DNA of 64,000 nt, from assembly GCA_030770545.1 (NCBI GenBank), contig CM061106.1, forward strand, positions 4,986,001 to 5,050,000. The letters are read 5' to 3'. A program made the position numbers and the translations under genes. The notes beneath the pieces were generated by a model. It was not told where the DNA came from. It was given only the letters and a program-made list of their open reading frames with translations, and did no database searches. How positions within the stretch are numbered: position 1 is the stretch's first letter; the number at the start of each line of letters is the position of its first letter. The DNA comes from Macropodus opercularis (taxonomy: Eukaryota > Chordata > Actinopteri > Anabantiformes > Osphronemidae). Positions 47,625 through 60,899 of the stretch are shown here, piece by piece.

Positions 47625-49617
47625 GTAAGTCTCTGATGCTTAGTTACAGCTTTGATGGGTTTCAACCTTGTTACTAAATGTTGGCAGGTTGATTGATTTA
47701 CATGAGTTTGTAGTTTGTTTTCTGAGATTCAGCTAAACTCACAATGAAAACAGACGTTAATGTGAAGCATAGAAGAAAATATAAATGTAGATTTAAAGGA
47801 CCTGAGCTTTTGACACAGATCAACTATTAAGTAACAAAGCAGAAGCATTTGGGTCATGACTCAACATGTTGTGTTCATGCACCTCAGTATAAGACTCTCA
47901 TTAATTTTTTATGTAGGACGTGTTTCTACTAGATGTGTTTATAATAATGTCACTGGTTCCTGATGCAGCTCTTTGTGTGAATTAAAGCTTCAGGTGCTTT
48001 ATTCAGATCATTGTGGTGTTGGTCCAGATCCAACTTTCACTGTTAAACACTTACACATCCACCAACATTTACTGTTGATTAAAGCAGTTTGACAGCGACA
48101 TTATAAAGATTGTTCAGGTTTCACATCAGAGGCAAATTTCACTGAATTTGAGTTTTGCTTTGCATGTGACAATGAAGCTCTTTATGTTTTAGTAGGTTTT
48201 ATTAAGCTTCCATTTTTTAATGAAAATCTAGGTGAGAAATAAACAGACTGAAACATGAACCTTCCTCTGGTTAGTTTTCTGCTGCATCTCTTGTGTTAAC
48301 AGGTTGGTTTTGACTCGTGTCTGAAATCAGCTGTAAAACACACAAAAATATTTTTTATCATCCAACTTGTTTCTCATCTCTTGGTTCCTTCTGCTTCTTT
48401 AAATATTGGTTTTAATGTTTGTGTTTGTGTTTAATGTTTTGGTCTTTTCGCCTTTTTTGTTAGCAAATCCCTCAATTTAAAATCATCTAAAAATCAAAAG
48501 TTTGTTGTGTTGCCTCACTATTACTGAGGGACATTAGAACACGTCTCTTTGATCATTTGCTTCATTTATTATTGGATTTTATTAACTACCCGTGTCTCAA
48601 ACACTGTTATAGGAGGAAACGCGCTGATGGTTAGTTTGCAGAGTGTTGCTATGAGTGTTGAGCTGATGGATGTTCTGAGTTGTGCAGCACATCATGTCTG
48701 AAGCACATTCATGTGTCCTTGATTGGATCTAGAATAGATGGAAGTATAGCAAGAGTCACTGTCTGAACTGGGTCTGACACCACACAAGGGCAGAGACTGG
48801 AGCAGTTGTACAACGTGTGAACTACAGGGAGAAAAGCTGTAACAGCTTCTGTCAGGTTCATGGAGGAGGATGGTAGCAGAGGTCTCCCTGAATCGAGCTG
48901 TTCAGTCTCAGGGACAGAAGCTGGTTCAACTGCAGGTGTTGGATGGACTGGAGAAAAGGGATCATTACAAACAGCTGCTCTGCAGTGATGAGGCCTGAAG
49001 TTCCATCATGGCAGCAGAGACTCTGGGATGGTTTCAGATCAGACTGATAGGAGCTGATGGAGTCGTGTGTTTTCACCCTATCGGCCAAACAATGTTCATT
49101 TAGTGGATCCTGCTAAAACACAGGAGCAGCCGTCAGTCGTCTCAGACTCAACTACTGAGACTCAACTACTACCAGAGACTTTCTACTGTTGACCTACTGC
49201 TGCTCTGATGCACATGGACAATATTAATCTGCCTTTGTGTCATTTCATTCCTGTGTTAAACACTTGGTTCTGGACTCCATGTTCTTTCTCATCACACTGC
49301 ACTGTTTGCTGGTTTGAAGTGCAGATGCTGTTTGGTTGCATCAGCCTATTTCAAGCTGCTTGCACTGAGCTGCTCAGATTCTCTGTCTTTGTGTTTCTTC
49401 TTCTTCAGTCACATTAGGAGGCTGTAGCTGGTTTGTCTTTACTCAGGGTGACGTGTTTGACTTTTAAAGGCAGCAAATACGAACCAGAGAAGAAGAGACG
49501 ACCAGGAGCAGCTGATATTTGACTAATGATGGAAGGAGGATTTCAGTTGATGTGCAGGTGAATGATTTGTGTTTGTCTCCACATGAAGGTAGAAAGTGTG
49601 TGTGAGCTGATGTGGAC

Positions 49618-52600
49618 ATGAATCAGTGTGAGGACAGAGAGGAGGGAGCCCCTCCCTCTAAAACCACTCTGTGTGGGGACCATGAGAGCCAGACCAAAGC
49701 TCAGAGGTGAGATGACTGAGACCATCTGATGATTCTGTCTCCAAGTCACACACACTGTTTAAGATTCACTATTATTGGTCATTGATGAAGGAAACGTCCA
49801 CTGAATATGTGAGAGTCACTAAGTTGTTTTTCTATCAGGTCCCATCAGAGACAAGAATCTGCTGAAGCAGGACCTGAACCCAGTTGTGTGTCCTTCAAGA
49901 GCAACGAGTCAAAGGATGCTTTAATTTTATTCAATGACCAACCTGCATCAGAGTCAAAGTGAGTTGTTGTCAGTTTGAATCAGGTTGAACAATCTGATGT
50001 AAACTTTCTATGATGATCAATAGTTGTGTTGTTTGTTTCTGGTGTGAGTCAGTTGGTTTGTGTTTGATGTGTTAATGTTAAGGAGCAGCTAGCTTTGGTT
50101 GTTTTCACCTATGCCTTGTTTCCTGTGCATGTGTTATTTAACCTACCTCAGCCGACGTCACGTGATCGAATCATCGCTCATGATTCCTGGTCTGAACCCT
50201 CCCAGAGCCTGGCTGCCAACACTTCTCCTGCGTCGGTGAGTAACTCTGGAACCTCGCTCTGTGATGTTGCTTTTCTCAGAGACTGACTACTACCTGCTAC
50301 ATGATGCTCTGAGTGGAGTGACGCTTCGCTGCTCTTGCCTTGTAACTGGATCCACTGTCTCGCCTCTGCTCCCTCACTTGGTTGATCTAACTGACCTGTT
50401 GGACATTGAGGCAGCTTAAACAAACTTCGCTGCATCACTGCAGCTTCTTTGCCTTGGTTTTCGTTGTTTGGATTGTGGTGCTCTTTGTGTTTTTACTTTT
50501 TGCACTTTCGCTCCCAGACGGTGAACATCCACCTGCCTCGTCAGTTGTTGTTGCACTGTGAAACTTATCCGGATCATTTTCAGACTCTACTGTACTAGCA
50601 CTCATACTATCACACCACCTGTAAATAGTTAATAAATTCTCTAAACTGAAGCCTTGGTTCCGCCTGATCCCTTTCCCTCGCTGGTTCTGAATTCAGCCAG
50701 CAAACCCTGACACTTTGTATTTGTCTTGTGTGTGGATGGTGCAATGACACCTCCCATCCCCCATCTGCACTGTTTTTGTAGAGGAGCTTGTAGCAATAAT
50801 ATGTCACTAAGTTGTTTTTCTATCAGGTCTCATCAGAGACAAGAATCTGCTGAAGCTGGACCTGAACCCAGTTGTGTGTCCTTCAAGAGCAACGAGTCAA
50901 AGGATGCTTTAATTTTATTCAATGACCAACCTGCATCAGAGTCAAAGTGAGTTGTTGTCAGTTTGAATCAGGTTGAACAATCTGATGTAAACTTTCTCTG
51001 ATGATCAATAGTTGTGTTGTTTGTTTGTGATGTGAGTCAGTTGGTTTGTGTTTGAAGTGTTAATGTGAAGGAGAAGCTTTCTTCACTGTTCTTCCAGCAA
51101 ACACTCTGATCATGGATCAAATCTCCATCCAGCCAGTAGCTAAAGCTCTGATCCTGTAGAGGGTCACAGGGGCTGCTCCTCTTCTAATGAAGTGCTGACT
51201 TGCAGGCAGACGTCAAAGGAAGCAGCTGAACCACAAATGTTCAACTCTGATCAAATCTGGTTATTGACGTTCTCTACGTGCAGATTTGGCTCAAATGTCT
51301 TCCAGCAGTAGGTTGAAGTTCCTGCTGTTAGACTTTAGTTGATGTTGTTGCAGTAAGTGGAGACGACTGTTTGTCCCCAGTGTCAGCACCAGAGCTGACG
51401 TCTGAACTTTGATGTAGGATCCAACAATGAATGAATGGAGGAAGTGGTTCAATGTTACTAGTGTGAGCAGCAGCTCTGCCTCAGACTCACACAGTTCAAC
51501 ACATTCCCACTGGGAGCTGCCCAGTACAACCAGTCTGATCCCAGCAGACTCTGTCTCTAGACGCCTTGTTCCAACACGTCAGCATTGTTCAGTGAGGGAG
51601 GCAGAGATAGATGTTGTTCAGAGCTGCTGAGACGGAACCAAACTGACTGTGACAGTAAAGCTTCACCGCTACAGGGAGTCTCTGACTCACTGCTCACATC
51701 AAGCATCACTTCATGGACCTTTACCTTATGTGTGTCTCTGTGTGGACTCACATCATGTGAGCTCATTCTTCATGGTTCCTCCACAGAGTGGACCAGCAGA
51801 GCTCAGAGGTTCCCAGTGGTCAGTCTGCCCAGCAGCACCAAACACACCTGGACTCCATGTTTATGGTCTGTACATGGACAACCACTACTTTCATCTGTTG
51901 TGTTCAATCGTCTCCATGCTGCACTTTTACACCAGTGGATTGTCAGTGTGTCCAACATGGATCTGATGTTTGGCTCCATGCTTTTAGTTGGATGGTGTCA
52001 TTCATAGAGTTTCTGTTCCAGCTGCTGGAGGACAACATGTTGGCGATGAAGCAGGAGGAGCTGGTTGACTGTCTGCGGAGCAGTAAGAGGGTTTCTCTCA
52101 ACGTTTAACATCACACACACAATCCCACATTTACTATTTACTACTATTAAATGGCTTGAACCATTGTTTTTGTTGGTTCATTCAGGATCTTCTGCTGCAG
52201 TTTGTCAGCATCAGCTTAAATCTCAGCTGAAGCAGAAGTTCCAGTGTGTGTTTGAAGGCATCGCTAAAGCAGGAAACCCAACCCTTCTGAACCAGATCTA
52301 CACAGAGCTCTACATCACAGAGGGAGGGACTGGAGAGGTCAACCATGAACATGAGGTCAGACAGATTGAAGCAGCCTCCAGGAAACCACACAGAGCAGAA
52401 ACAACCATCAGACAAGAAGACGTCTTTAAAGGCTCAGCTGGAAGAGATGGACCCATCAGAACCGTGGTGACCAAGGGAGTAGCTGGCATTGGGAAAACAG
52501 TCCTGACACAGAAGTTCACTCTGGACTGGGCTGAAGGCAAAGCCAACCAGGACGTACACTTCACGTTTCCATTCACCTTCAGAGAGCTGAACGTGCTGAA

Positions 52601-55600
52601 AGAGCAAAAGTTCAGCTTGGTGGAACTTGTTCATCACTTCTTCACTGGAACCAAAGCAGCAGGAATCTGCAGCTTTGAACAGTTCCAGGTCGTGTTCATC
52701 TTGGACGGTCTGGATGAGAGTCGACTTCCTCTGGACTTCCACCAGACTGAAACCCTGACTGATGTCACAGAGTCCACCTCAGTGGATGTGCTGCTGACAA
52801 ACCTCATCAGGGGGAACCTGCTTCCCTCTGCTCGCCTCTGGATCACCACACGACCTGCAGCAGCCAATCAGATCCCTCCTGGGTGTGTTGACATGGTGAC
52901 AGAGGTCAGAGGGTTCACTGACCCACAGAAGGAGCAGTACTTCAGGAAGAGGTTCAGAGATGAGCAGCAGGCCACAACCATCATCTCCCACATCAAGACA
53001 TCACGAAGCCTCCACATCATGTGTCACATCCCAGTCTTCTGCTGGATCACTGCTACGGTTCTGGAGGATCTGCTGAGAACCAGAAAGAGAGGAGAGCTGC
53101 CCAAGACCCTGACTGAGATGTACATCCACTTCCTGGTGGTTCAGACCAAAGTGAAGAACATCAAGTACGATGGAGGAGCTGAGACAGATCCACACTGGAA
53201 TGAAAAGAGCAGGAAGATGATTGAGTCTCTGGGAAAAGTGGCTTTAGAGCAGCTGCAGAAAGGAAACCTGATCTTCTACGAGTCAGACCTGAGAGAGTGT
53301 GGCATCGATGTCAGAGCAGCCTCAGTTTACTCAGGAGTGTTCACACAGGTCTTTAGAGAGGAGAGAGGACTGTACCAGCACAAGGTGTTCTGCTTCGTCC
53401 ATCTGAGTGTTCAGGAGTTTCTGGCTGCTCTTCACGTCCATCTGACCTTCATCAACTCTGGAGTCAATGTGCTGTCACAACAACGATCAACATCCCAGGA
53501 GCCTGAAACAAGAGAAGACAAATCTGCAGAGACACAGTTCTACCAGGACGCTGTGGACCAGGCCTTACAGAGTCCAAATGGACACCTGGACCTGTTCCTT
53601 CGTTTCCTCCTCGGTCTTTCACTACAGACCAATCAGAGTCTACTACAAGGTCTGATGACCCAGACAGGAAGTAGATCACAGACCAATCAGGAAACAGTCC
53701 AGTACATCAAGGAGAAGCTCAGTGAGGATCTGTCTGCAGAGAGAAGCATCAACCTGTTCCACTGTCTGAATGAACTGAATGATGGTTCTCTAGTGGAGCA
53801 GATCCAACAGAACCTGAGATCAGGACGTCTCTCCAAAGATAAACTGTCTCCTGCTCAGTGGTCGGCTCTGGTCTTCATCTTACTGTCATCAGAAGAAGAT
53901 CTGGACGTGTTTGACCTGAGGAAATACTCTGGTTCAGAGGAGGCTCTGCTGAGGCTGCTGCCAGTCGTCAAAGCCTCCAACAAAGCTGTGTAAGTATATG
54001 GATGTGGAAAGGTTCTACATGTTGAATGTAGGATTGAATAATTACGTTAAGTATTATTTAGTGTCATCTAAGTACTATGTTTTAAACAACAGACAAACTT
54101 AAAATATTTCCTTTTTTTCCCCTCACTAGACTGAGTGCTTGTAACCTGTCAGAGAGAAGCTGTGAAGCTCTGTCTTCAGTTCTCAGCTCTCAGTCCTCTA
54201 GTCTGAGAGAACTGGACCTGAGTCACAACGACCTGCAGGATTCAGGAGTGAAGCTGTTGTCTGCTGGACTGAAGAGTCCACACTGTCAACTGGAAACTCT
54301 CAGGTCAGGATTGATCAACTTCACTACATTCTCCTCAGCTTTTGGAGAGTCACACTGACATTATATTATCAAATATTTGAACAAAAACAACCAAAATTGT
54401 CTCCATGTTACTGCATCATTTCTTGTGGAGTTTTTCTACTGATTTTCTAAATTTCAAAACTCTTATATTTGTCTGTAATCCTTTCGACACACAAGCAAGT
54501 TAGCAAAGCTTGTAGATAATCTGAGATCTATTTTTCAAAAGGTTTGACTCATATCAATTAACTTTTTTGCAATTTATAAGTGAAAGTATAAATTAAACCA
54601 GTTTACTCATTTCATTTATTTCACTCCAGGTTTTGTCAATGACTCCTTCAGTGACATCAGGTTCAGAGTGTGACTTGATGATGGTTGTAATTGTGACATG
54701 TCCATCAAACTCCTCCTCCTTCTTCTTCTCTGTGTTGTTTGTCTGCAGGCTGTCAGGTTGTCTGGTCACAGAGGGAGGTTGTGCTTCTCTGGCCTCAGCT
54801 CTGAGCTCCAACCCCTCCCATCTGAGAGAGCTGGACCTGAGCTACAATCATCCAGGAGACTCAGGAGTGAAGCTGCTGTCTGCTCTACTGGAGGATCCAC
54901 ACTGGAGACTGGACACTCTCAGGTATGGAGAGACTTGTTTTAGCAGAGACTTCAACAGGAGCAGGAGCTGAGTGAAGAGCTCCACTAAATCTCTGCTGCT
55001 CATGTCCAGGATCAGCTGCTCTAATGAAACATGCTTCAACCAGAACCAACACAAAGTGATGAACTGTATCAGTGACACTTCCTGCTCTGAGAACAGATGC
55101 ATTTTACCGCTGGCAGCAACTGTTACACATTTACTGCACTGAAAGTTACTGACACACTCTGAACCTGACATGATGGATCCTCTAGAGTGAAGATTTATCA
55201 CTCTGATGGATATTCGGGAGGAACAGAAACACTGATATTGAGGTTTCTGTATGCTTCCTGAGATCCTGATCTTGTAGCGCTGAGATCTAGTGTCACATAT
55301 AAGAGACAGTGAATCACAACTAGAACATGTTCACTGTGTCATTTCAATCTGTCAAACAGGAAAAACTCAGTGTTGTTCAGTTTTTTAATAAGTTTCTGAT
55401 TTAATGTTTTATCATCAAACAGCTGTTTTCACAGTCTGTCAGTGCTGCTCCAACAAATCTGAGCCCAGATCAGATGACGCCACAAAGTCTGTGTGTAGTG
55501 ATGAGTCTCCAGTAGCTGTAGGTGAACTAGACTCCTCTGAACACAGGACAACGTCTGAACCTCAGGGTTTTCTCCACATTCCAGCTCTGAGATCAGTCCC

Positions 55601-56655
55601 AAACATTAGAGACACAGAGTCCATGTATGTAGAGTTGAGCCTCTTTGACTTTGCTCCAGTTTCCTGCTTCCTGTGGCGTCACATTAGTTTGGTGGTGACA
55701 GAGTGAGACTGAAAGCAGGAGTCTGACACCAAAACTGATCTTCAGTAGAGAAGTGAAGCCTTTTCTCCACGTCACCTCCTGCTCCGTAGATTCCAAGATA
55801 AGGCTCCAATTCCTTAGTATCTGCTGAATGTCCATCCCTACATACAAGCCTCCATCTGAACACAATCCTAAAACAACATGAGAGCCATGTAATGTCCATG
55901 CCTGCATGTGCTGGTCTGACCCCGTCCTCCTTTCAGGGTGGAGCCTGGTGGAGTCCGATGGTTGAGACCAGGTCTGAGGAAGTGTAAGTGTGTTTTAATG
56001 AGACTGATGAAACAAAGCAGCAACATTCAACCATCTTCAAACTGTCACATCACTGATGTCATGAGTCATCATCAAAATGATGAGAGATGAATAACTGCAG
56101 CTGGATTGTGTCTTGTTCTCTCCATCAGATTTCTGACAACTCACCATCGACACAAACACAGTGAACAGAAAACTACGACTGTCTGACAACAACAGGACGG
56201 TGACACGTGTGGAGGAGGATCAGTTGTATCCTGATCATCCAGACAGATTTGACCACTGGCCTCAGCTGCTGTGTAGTAATGAACTGACTGGTTGCTGTTA
56301 CTGGGAGGTTGAGTGGAGAGGAAAAGTTTATATATCAGTGAGTTACAGAGGAATCAGAAGGAAAGGATACAGTGAAAACTGTGTATTTGGAAGAAATAGT
56401 CAGTCCTGTAGTCTGAACTGCTCTGATGTTGGTGGATACTCCGTCTGGCACAATGACATAAAAACACCCATCTCGTCCTCTGTGTCTGACAGAGTCTCAG
56501 TGTTTGTGGACTGTCCTGCTGGTTCTGTGTCCTTCTACAGAGTCTCCTCTGACAAACTGATCCACCTCCACACCTTCAACAACACATTCACTCAACCTCT
56601 GTATCCTGGGTTTACAGTCTGGTCTGGTTCCTCAGTGTCTCTGTGTGATGTGTAG
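49618..56655 (+). CDS. NLRC3-like receptor (FISNA-NACHT-LRR-B30.2) with a TGA at the B30.2 exon
   Basis: Exons in continuous frame: 49618-49706 (MNQCEDREEGAPPSKTTLCG), 49839-49958 and its duplicate 50827-50946, 51787-51865 (SSEVPSGQSAQQHQTHLDS), 52022-52082, 52186-53989, LRR exons 54130-54303 and 54749-54922 (174 bp each), 55937-55983 and 56129-56655. The big exon carries FISNA (FQCVFEGIAKAGNPTLLNQI) and NACHT with Walker A GVAGIGKT (about residue 253), Walker B VVFILDGLDE and the CHIPVFCWI helix. The LRRs read LRELDLSHNDLQDSGVKLLS. The last exon is a PRY-SPRY domain (VEEDQLYPDHPDRFD, CYWEVEW, LYPGFTVW) ending at TAG 56653. These are cytosolic ATP-binding sensors of a family hugely expanded in teleosts. 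Codon 3 of the B30.2 exon is TGA (56134-56136) where relatives have Cys-Glu, so the product would stop near residue 891 without B30.2. The rest of the frame is intact. AATAAA lies at 57918. The donor after 51865 (GTCTGT) is weak. Confidence 0.88.
49818..50083 (+). repeat. Tandem exon duplication, copy 1
   Basis: Exon 49839-49958 with its flanking intron recurs at 50805-51071, nearly identical by eye. Confidence 0.95.
50085..50712 (+). mobile_element. LTR-like insertion between the duplicated exons
   Basis: Ends ...CCCTGACA after AATAAA (about 50632) and the tail CTTGGTTCCGCCTGATCC, which it shares with 43521-44595. The 5' end is unclear. It lies exactly between the two copies of the duplicated exon. 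Confidence 0.5.
50805..51071 (+). repeat. Tandem exon duplication, copy 2
   Basis: Partner of 49818-50083. It includes the acceptor TTTTTCTATCAG and donor AAA|GTGAGT. Confidence 0.95.
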
Positions 56656-56659
56656 TAGT

Positions 56660-59090
56660 GAGAGTGTGGTTCTGTCAGAGAAACGTTGTCTCTGTTGATC
56701 ACATAGTTCAGTCTGTTCATGTCTGTCTTGTTTTCAGATTCATGTATTGACTGAGTTTCTTTCTGAACCAGTTCTAAATGATTCCTTGTCAACTTGTTCC
56801 TCTTCCTTTAAAGATGGAAGCTCAGATTATTCCAGGATGTAAATGTTGATGACTTGTTGTGAAGTTGTTTTCCAGTGAATATCAGGATGTTTTCTCTTTG
56901 TCCGAAGCTCAGTTCAACACATGTGACAAACTGTGACATCAGAGAAGAATCACTGAGCTGAATTAGTGAGAAGCTTCCAGATGTTCACAGATGATTGTTG
57001 AATGAAAACTGTTGGATTGAATGTGTTTGATCAGTTTCTCATTTCCTACCAGTCAATGTTCATCATCAGTTTGTAGAATCGTTGCTCATAATGTTTGTAT
57101 AGATGCACAATGAAGCTCGTTACTGTTAAATATTCGTTGGTGTTTGAGTCCGCCTCCAGTTTTGATGGTGAAACCTGTGTGAGTCCTTGGTGTGTGTGGT
57201 TAGTACAAAAATCCTGCAGCCAACTTGTGTGTGAATTCTGGGTTATGTGTGTTTGGAGGCAGAGCAATGAATGTTCCCAACAGGACATAGAAGCAGATAA
57301 TAACAGTGAGAAGCGTCTTTCTAGAAATCAGTGGTGACATCGGAGGAGGAAGTAAACCTGCTTCTACTGAGTCACAGCTTTTCCTCCATCGCTGGAAGAA
57401 CTGGACTCTCCAGGATCAGAACCAGCTGAAAGTGAAGCAACATTCAGAACAGACACAAACTAACAGCATGATGTGTGAATGTTGTGATGCTTCTATTTTC
57501 ACAGTAATGATCCAAACCTAACAGGGTTTGAATGTTGGGTTCATGTACAAACCAACCTGTTCCACTGATATTGACTGAATTCCTGCATCGTCCTGCTCCA
57601 GACTCAAACCAGTTCACTCCACCATCAACTGGATCAGTGTCAGTGGTCCAACAGGCAGATGTGGATCTTTTCAGGCTGGTTCCTCTTGACGCTGAAACGC
57701 TGCTCTCACCAATGACGGTGCACAGCGTCGTAGCTCCAAGCTGCTCGGCTGCTGCAACACATCAACCAGTGAAAAGCTCCTTCACACCTGACGTTGTGAC
57801 AGAGGCCACAGCTTCCTGTTAAAGACGCTGAACTGACATGTGAAGGAGTGAAGAACTACATGTGCCAGTTGTCAGCACAGTAGATTGTTTGTGGCTCTTT
57901 TACTTCATCCAACATGAAATAAAACCAACGTGTGATTGAGGAAACAACTTCTTGGGTCTTTTGTTGCTCGTCTTTCTTCTCCTCCACCTACAGACTCCTG
58001 AGCCGTCGCCTCTGTCTCACAATGATGATGATGGTGATGAAGTAGTTTCTGTTGAAAGGTTCTGACCTACGCGTTCACTGACCTACGAAGCATTTAGGTG
58101 CGTGAACAGACAGAGCAGATGGGCCACAGAGGTTGAACGGCTTTTGTCCAACCAGATCAAACCAGACTCAGTCAAAGGCTCCTCAGACGCTGCTGCTGCT
58201 GCTGGAAGCCACTAGGTTTGATTATTAGAAGCTGGGTTTGATGATGCTGATGTTCAACTTCACAGAGCTGGACATGAACATGTTCAAATAAAACTATGTG
58301 TGTGTTTAGGTCTAAGAGACGCGTTAAACACAGTGAAGCATCACACACATCCCAGCTTGATGCTGCTTTACCTGGTAGACAGTCAGCATCAGACAGGATG
58401 GAGTCACAGCTCTGCTCGTCTCACTCTGGAAGCAGCAGCTCACTGCTCAACTCAAGCTGGTTTCAGTTAGAAGCTCTTTCTACAGGTTGATGGAGTTTCT
58501 ATGTTCTCTGTTATTTACAGACACAACCTCAGACCTGTTGTGTGATAACATCACAAGACAAAACATCTGATTCAGTTAGAAACAACTAAATGCACCATTT
58601 ACTGCAATTCACTGCAAAACTCAACCAACGTCTAGTGACACGGAAAACAAAGCTTTGCTCTCAAATGTTTTCATTGTGTTTGTCTACTTGTTCATGTTGT
58701 GTCTCTGCTCTTTGAGTTGTGTACGTTGTGTTTGAATCCTCATTAAAGGATTCTGAGTTCAGCTGCAGCTACAAACTGTCTTTAGTCCCATTATTGTGTG
58801 TTGGTCAGTGTGAATCATTGTGGAGCTGAGAGCCCACAGCTCTGCTCTCTGTGATGCTCATTAATCATTAATGGATCAGTAATGAGCACAACATTAAATG
58901 GTCTTTAACTAGATAAAAGTAGCTGCACAATTCAGCAGTCGACCCCTAAAGACCACATCTCTGTGTTTCTGTTCACAATCACATCACATGGATCAAACTG
59001 CTCAAATGTGAAGCTCTGATTGTTTGACTTCTCTCATTTTTTATATTTCACATATTCTCATCTTTTCTTTTTTTAGGTTAATGATTATTG
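56660..59090. other. NLR 3' region and intergenic DNA
   Basis: Probably 3' untranslated sequence to the AATAAA at 57918-57923, then non-coding DNA. Short open stretches at 57532-57822 and 58296-58490 match nothing recognised. Confidence 0.45.
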
Positions 59091-59094
59091 TGTA

Positions 59095-59595
59095 TTTGCT
59101 CAATACAGTCTCATCCCTTCAACAAGCAGTGGTTGCGTTTGAAACCAAGCTGGAACTTTTTATTGTGGACATTGAAACAGGTCGTTTACTCCACTCAGTC
59201 AAAGACGCCTGCACAGCAAGTGACCCGTTCAACACTTTGATCTCAGCAACCAGCTGCTTCACATCTAATCTCCTGCTGTCAATCAAAGCACACGTTGGAG
59301 AATTTTGTGATCACGCTTGTCTTTTTAAAGTCCATCACTCATCCACACAACAGACATCGTATCTGCTTCAGAGGTTTAGAGCTAGAAGTTGCTGAGCTGA
59401 AGCCTCAGACATGTGGGTGAATAAGTTCAAGTCACTGAATGAAGATTTGGAAAGACTTGCACTGACGAGCAAACACAAGTGGAGAGAATGAAACAACTTC
59501 AACACGCAGACCAGCTGATGATCAAAACGTGGAACACGCTTCCTGTCACACATCACACGCTGCAACGCGTGAGGACTACGCTGTAGATTTATTGG
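59095..59595 (+). mobile_element. hAT-type transposase relic, copy 2
   Basis: Better preserved than copy 1: SLQQAVVAFETKLELFIVDI, KDACTASDPFNTLISATSCF, VGEFCDHACLFK and LLQRFRARSC stay open to 59395. Degraded sequence equivalent to KFKSLNEDLERLA and the ADQLIIKTWN-type region follows in other frames. It matches the C-terminal half of GTF2IRD2/ZBED-like hAT transposases. No HTH or BED part is visible upstream. Confidence 0.7.
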
Positions 59596-60377
59596 TTCTG
59601 GTGTCTGGTGCTTTTATTTTCCCTCTGATCAGTAAAGTGTTAATTATCCACTTTGCATTAGATGAATTAATAACTCAGCTGTGATATATTCATGTAGTTA
59701 ACATAACCTAATAATAGTTTATTAAGAGACGTGTGATCAGATCAGTGCTGAACTGTCACAGGCAGTAAAGGAATGGATCAGACTAGTAGACACTGAGAAC
59801 TTGTGAGTGAGTGAGTCAGGAGGATTCCCATCACTGAGATGTGAGAGTAGAGCTGGGCTTTCCTACCCTAGTCGTCAGCTCTCTGCTCATTACCTGGATC
59901 AGGTGTTCAGTCAGTGAGGAGCTGGGAGAACCAGTTCCCTTTGTGCTTCCCCTCATCTGAAGTAGTAGCTGCTGAAGCAGGACCTTCCAGGTAACCAGTG
60001 AAATAAGGCTGCAGCAGACCTACTGTACAGCGGGTGGCTCTGCATCGGCTAAAGGGGCCTGACCACCTGGTTTCAGTACCAGGAAGAGACACAATACGCT
60101 TAGCGTCAACAAAGCACCAGAGAAACATCAAGCCACCTTCAAATCCTTCTTCCAACCTCCCCCACCAGCGATATGACGCCTTTCACTACGCTGCACTGAC
60201 CTGAGACTGAAGACGACAGATTTGAAGCTGGAAACGCTCAAACTCTGCTGTGTTGCTATCGTGTCCATTATAATTTCATCAGGATAAATAAAGGAAGCTG
60301 AAAATACAGCTTGTTGACGTGTGGTGTATTGTCGAGCGTAGAAACTGAATTAACTTTCACCATATTAGAGTGAACCT

Positions 60378-60500
60378 TGTGATGGACTGGTGACCTGTCC
60401 AGGGTGAAGCCTGCCTCTCCCCAGACGACAGCTGGGATGGGTCCAGCCCCAACAGCCTCACAAGGATAAACTGGGTCAGAAGATGAGGGAGCAACTATGT
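60378..60500 (+). repeat. Common dispersed repeat fragment, copy 2
   Basis: Same GGTGACCTGTCCAGGGTGAA element as at 26883-27005. Confidence 0.6.
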
Positions 60501-60734
60501 TTGAGTGATGCTTTACTTAGTTCAACTTGAAGAAATACCCTCATAGTAACAACGTTAATAACACCACCCCCTTCTCCTGCAGGACAACTTTACTCTGCAT
60601 TCACTGGGTTTGTATTGAATGATGCTTAGTAAAATCAAACTGATTCTACAGTATAAATATATAAACGTAGCCGCGTCAGAAAAACAAGGAAACAGAAGCA
60701 AAGGCTGTTGATTCTAAACAAAGAGGTTTCAATT

Positions 60735-60899
60735 CTCTCTGGCGAGTAAAGAGTAGTTCCTCACATTATCCAGCGAGTGGCGCTGTAGCTCTATGGCTGA
60801 TGGCAGCGCTCGCCAGAAAATAAGTCGCACACGTGACGTCATCCTCCAGCGACATCGTACCTCACGACGGGAAACAATAGGCAGCGAGTCGTCGTAAGT
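60735..60899 (+). promoter_or_regulatory. Likely zinc-finger gene promoter, copy 2
   Basis: CRE TGACGTCA at 60834-60841 and donor GTAAGT at 60894, as in copy 1. A short segment between the CRE and the donor is shorter here. Confidence 0.4.

Noticed and set aside
48858..49088. 76-codon minus-strand frame in the NLR 5' region
   Set aside because: No domain recognised, antisense within the presumed intron, no splice support.
55404..55706. Extra NLR exon between the LRR and B30.2 exons
   Set aside because: Open and preceded by CACAG, but the flanking exons already join in correct phase and order as in the family, and the sequence matches no NLR domain.
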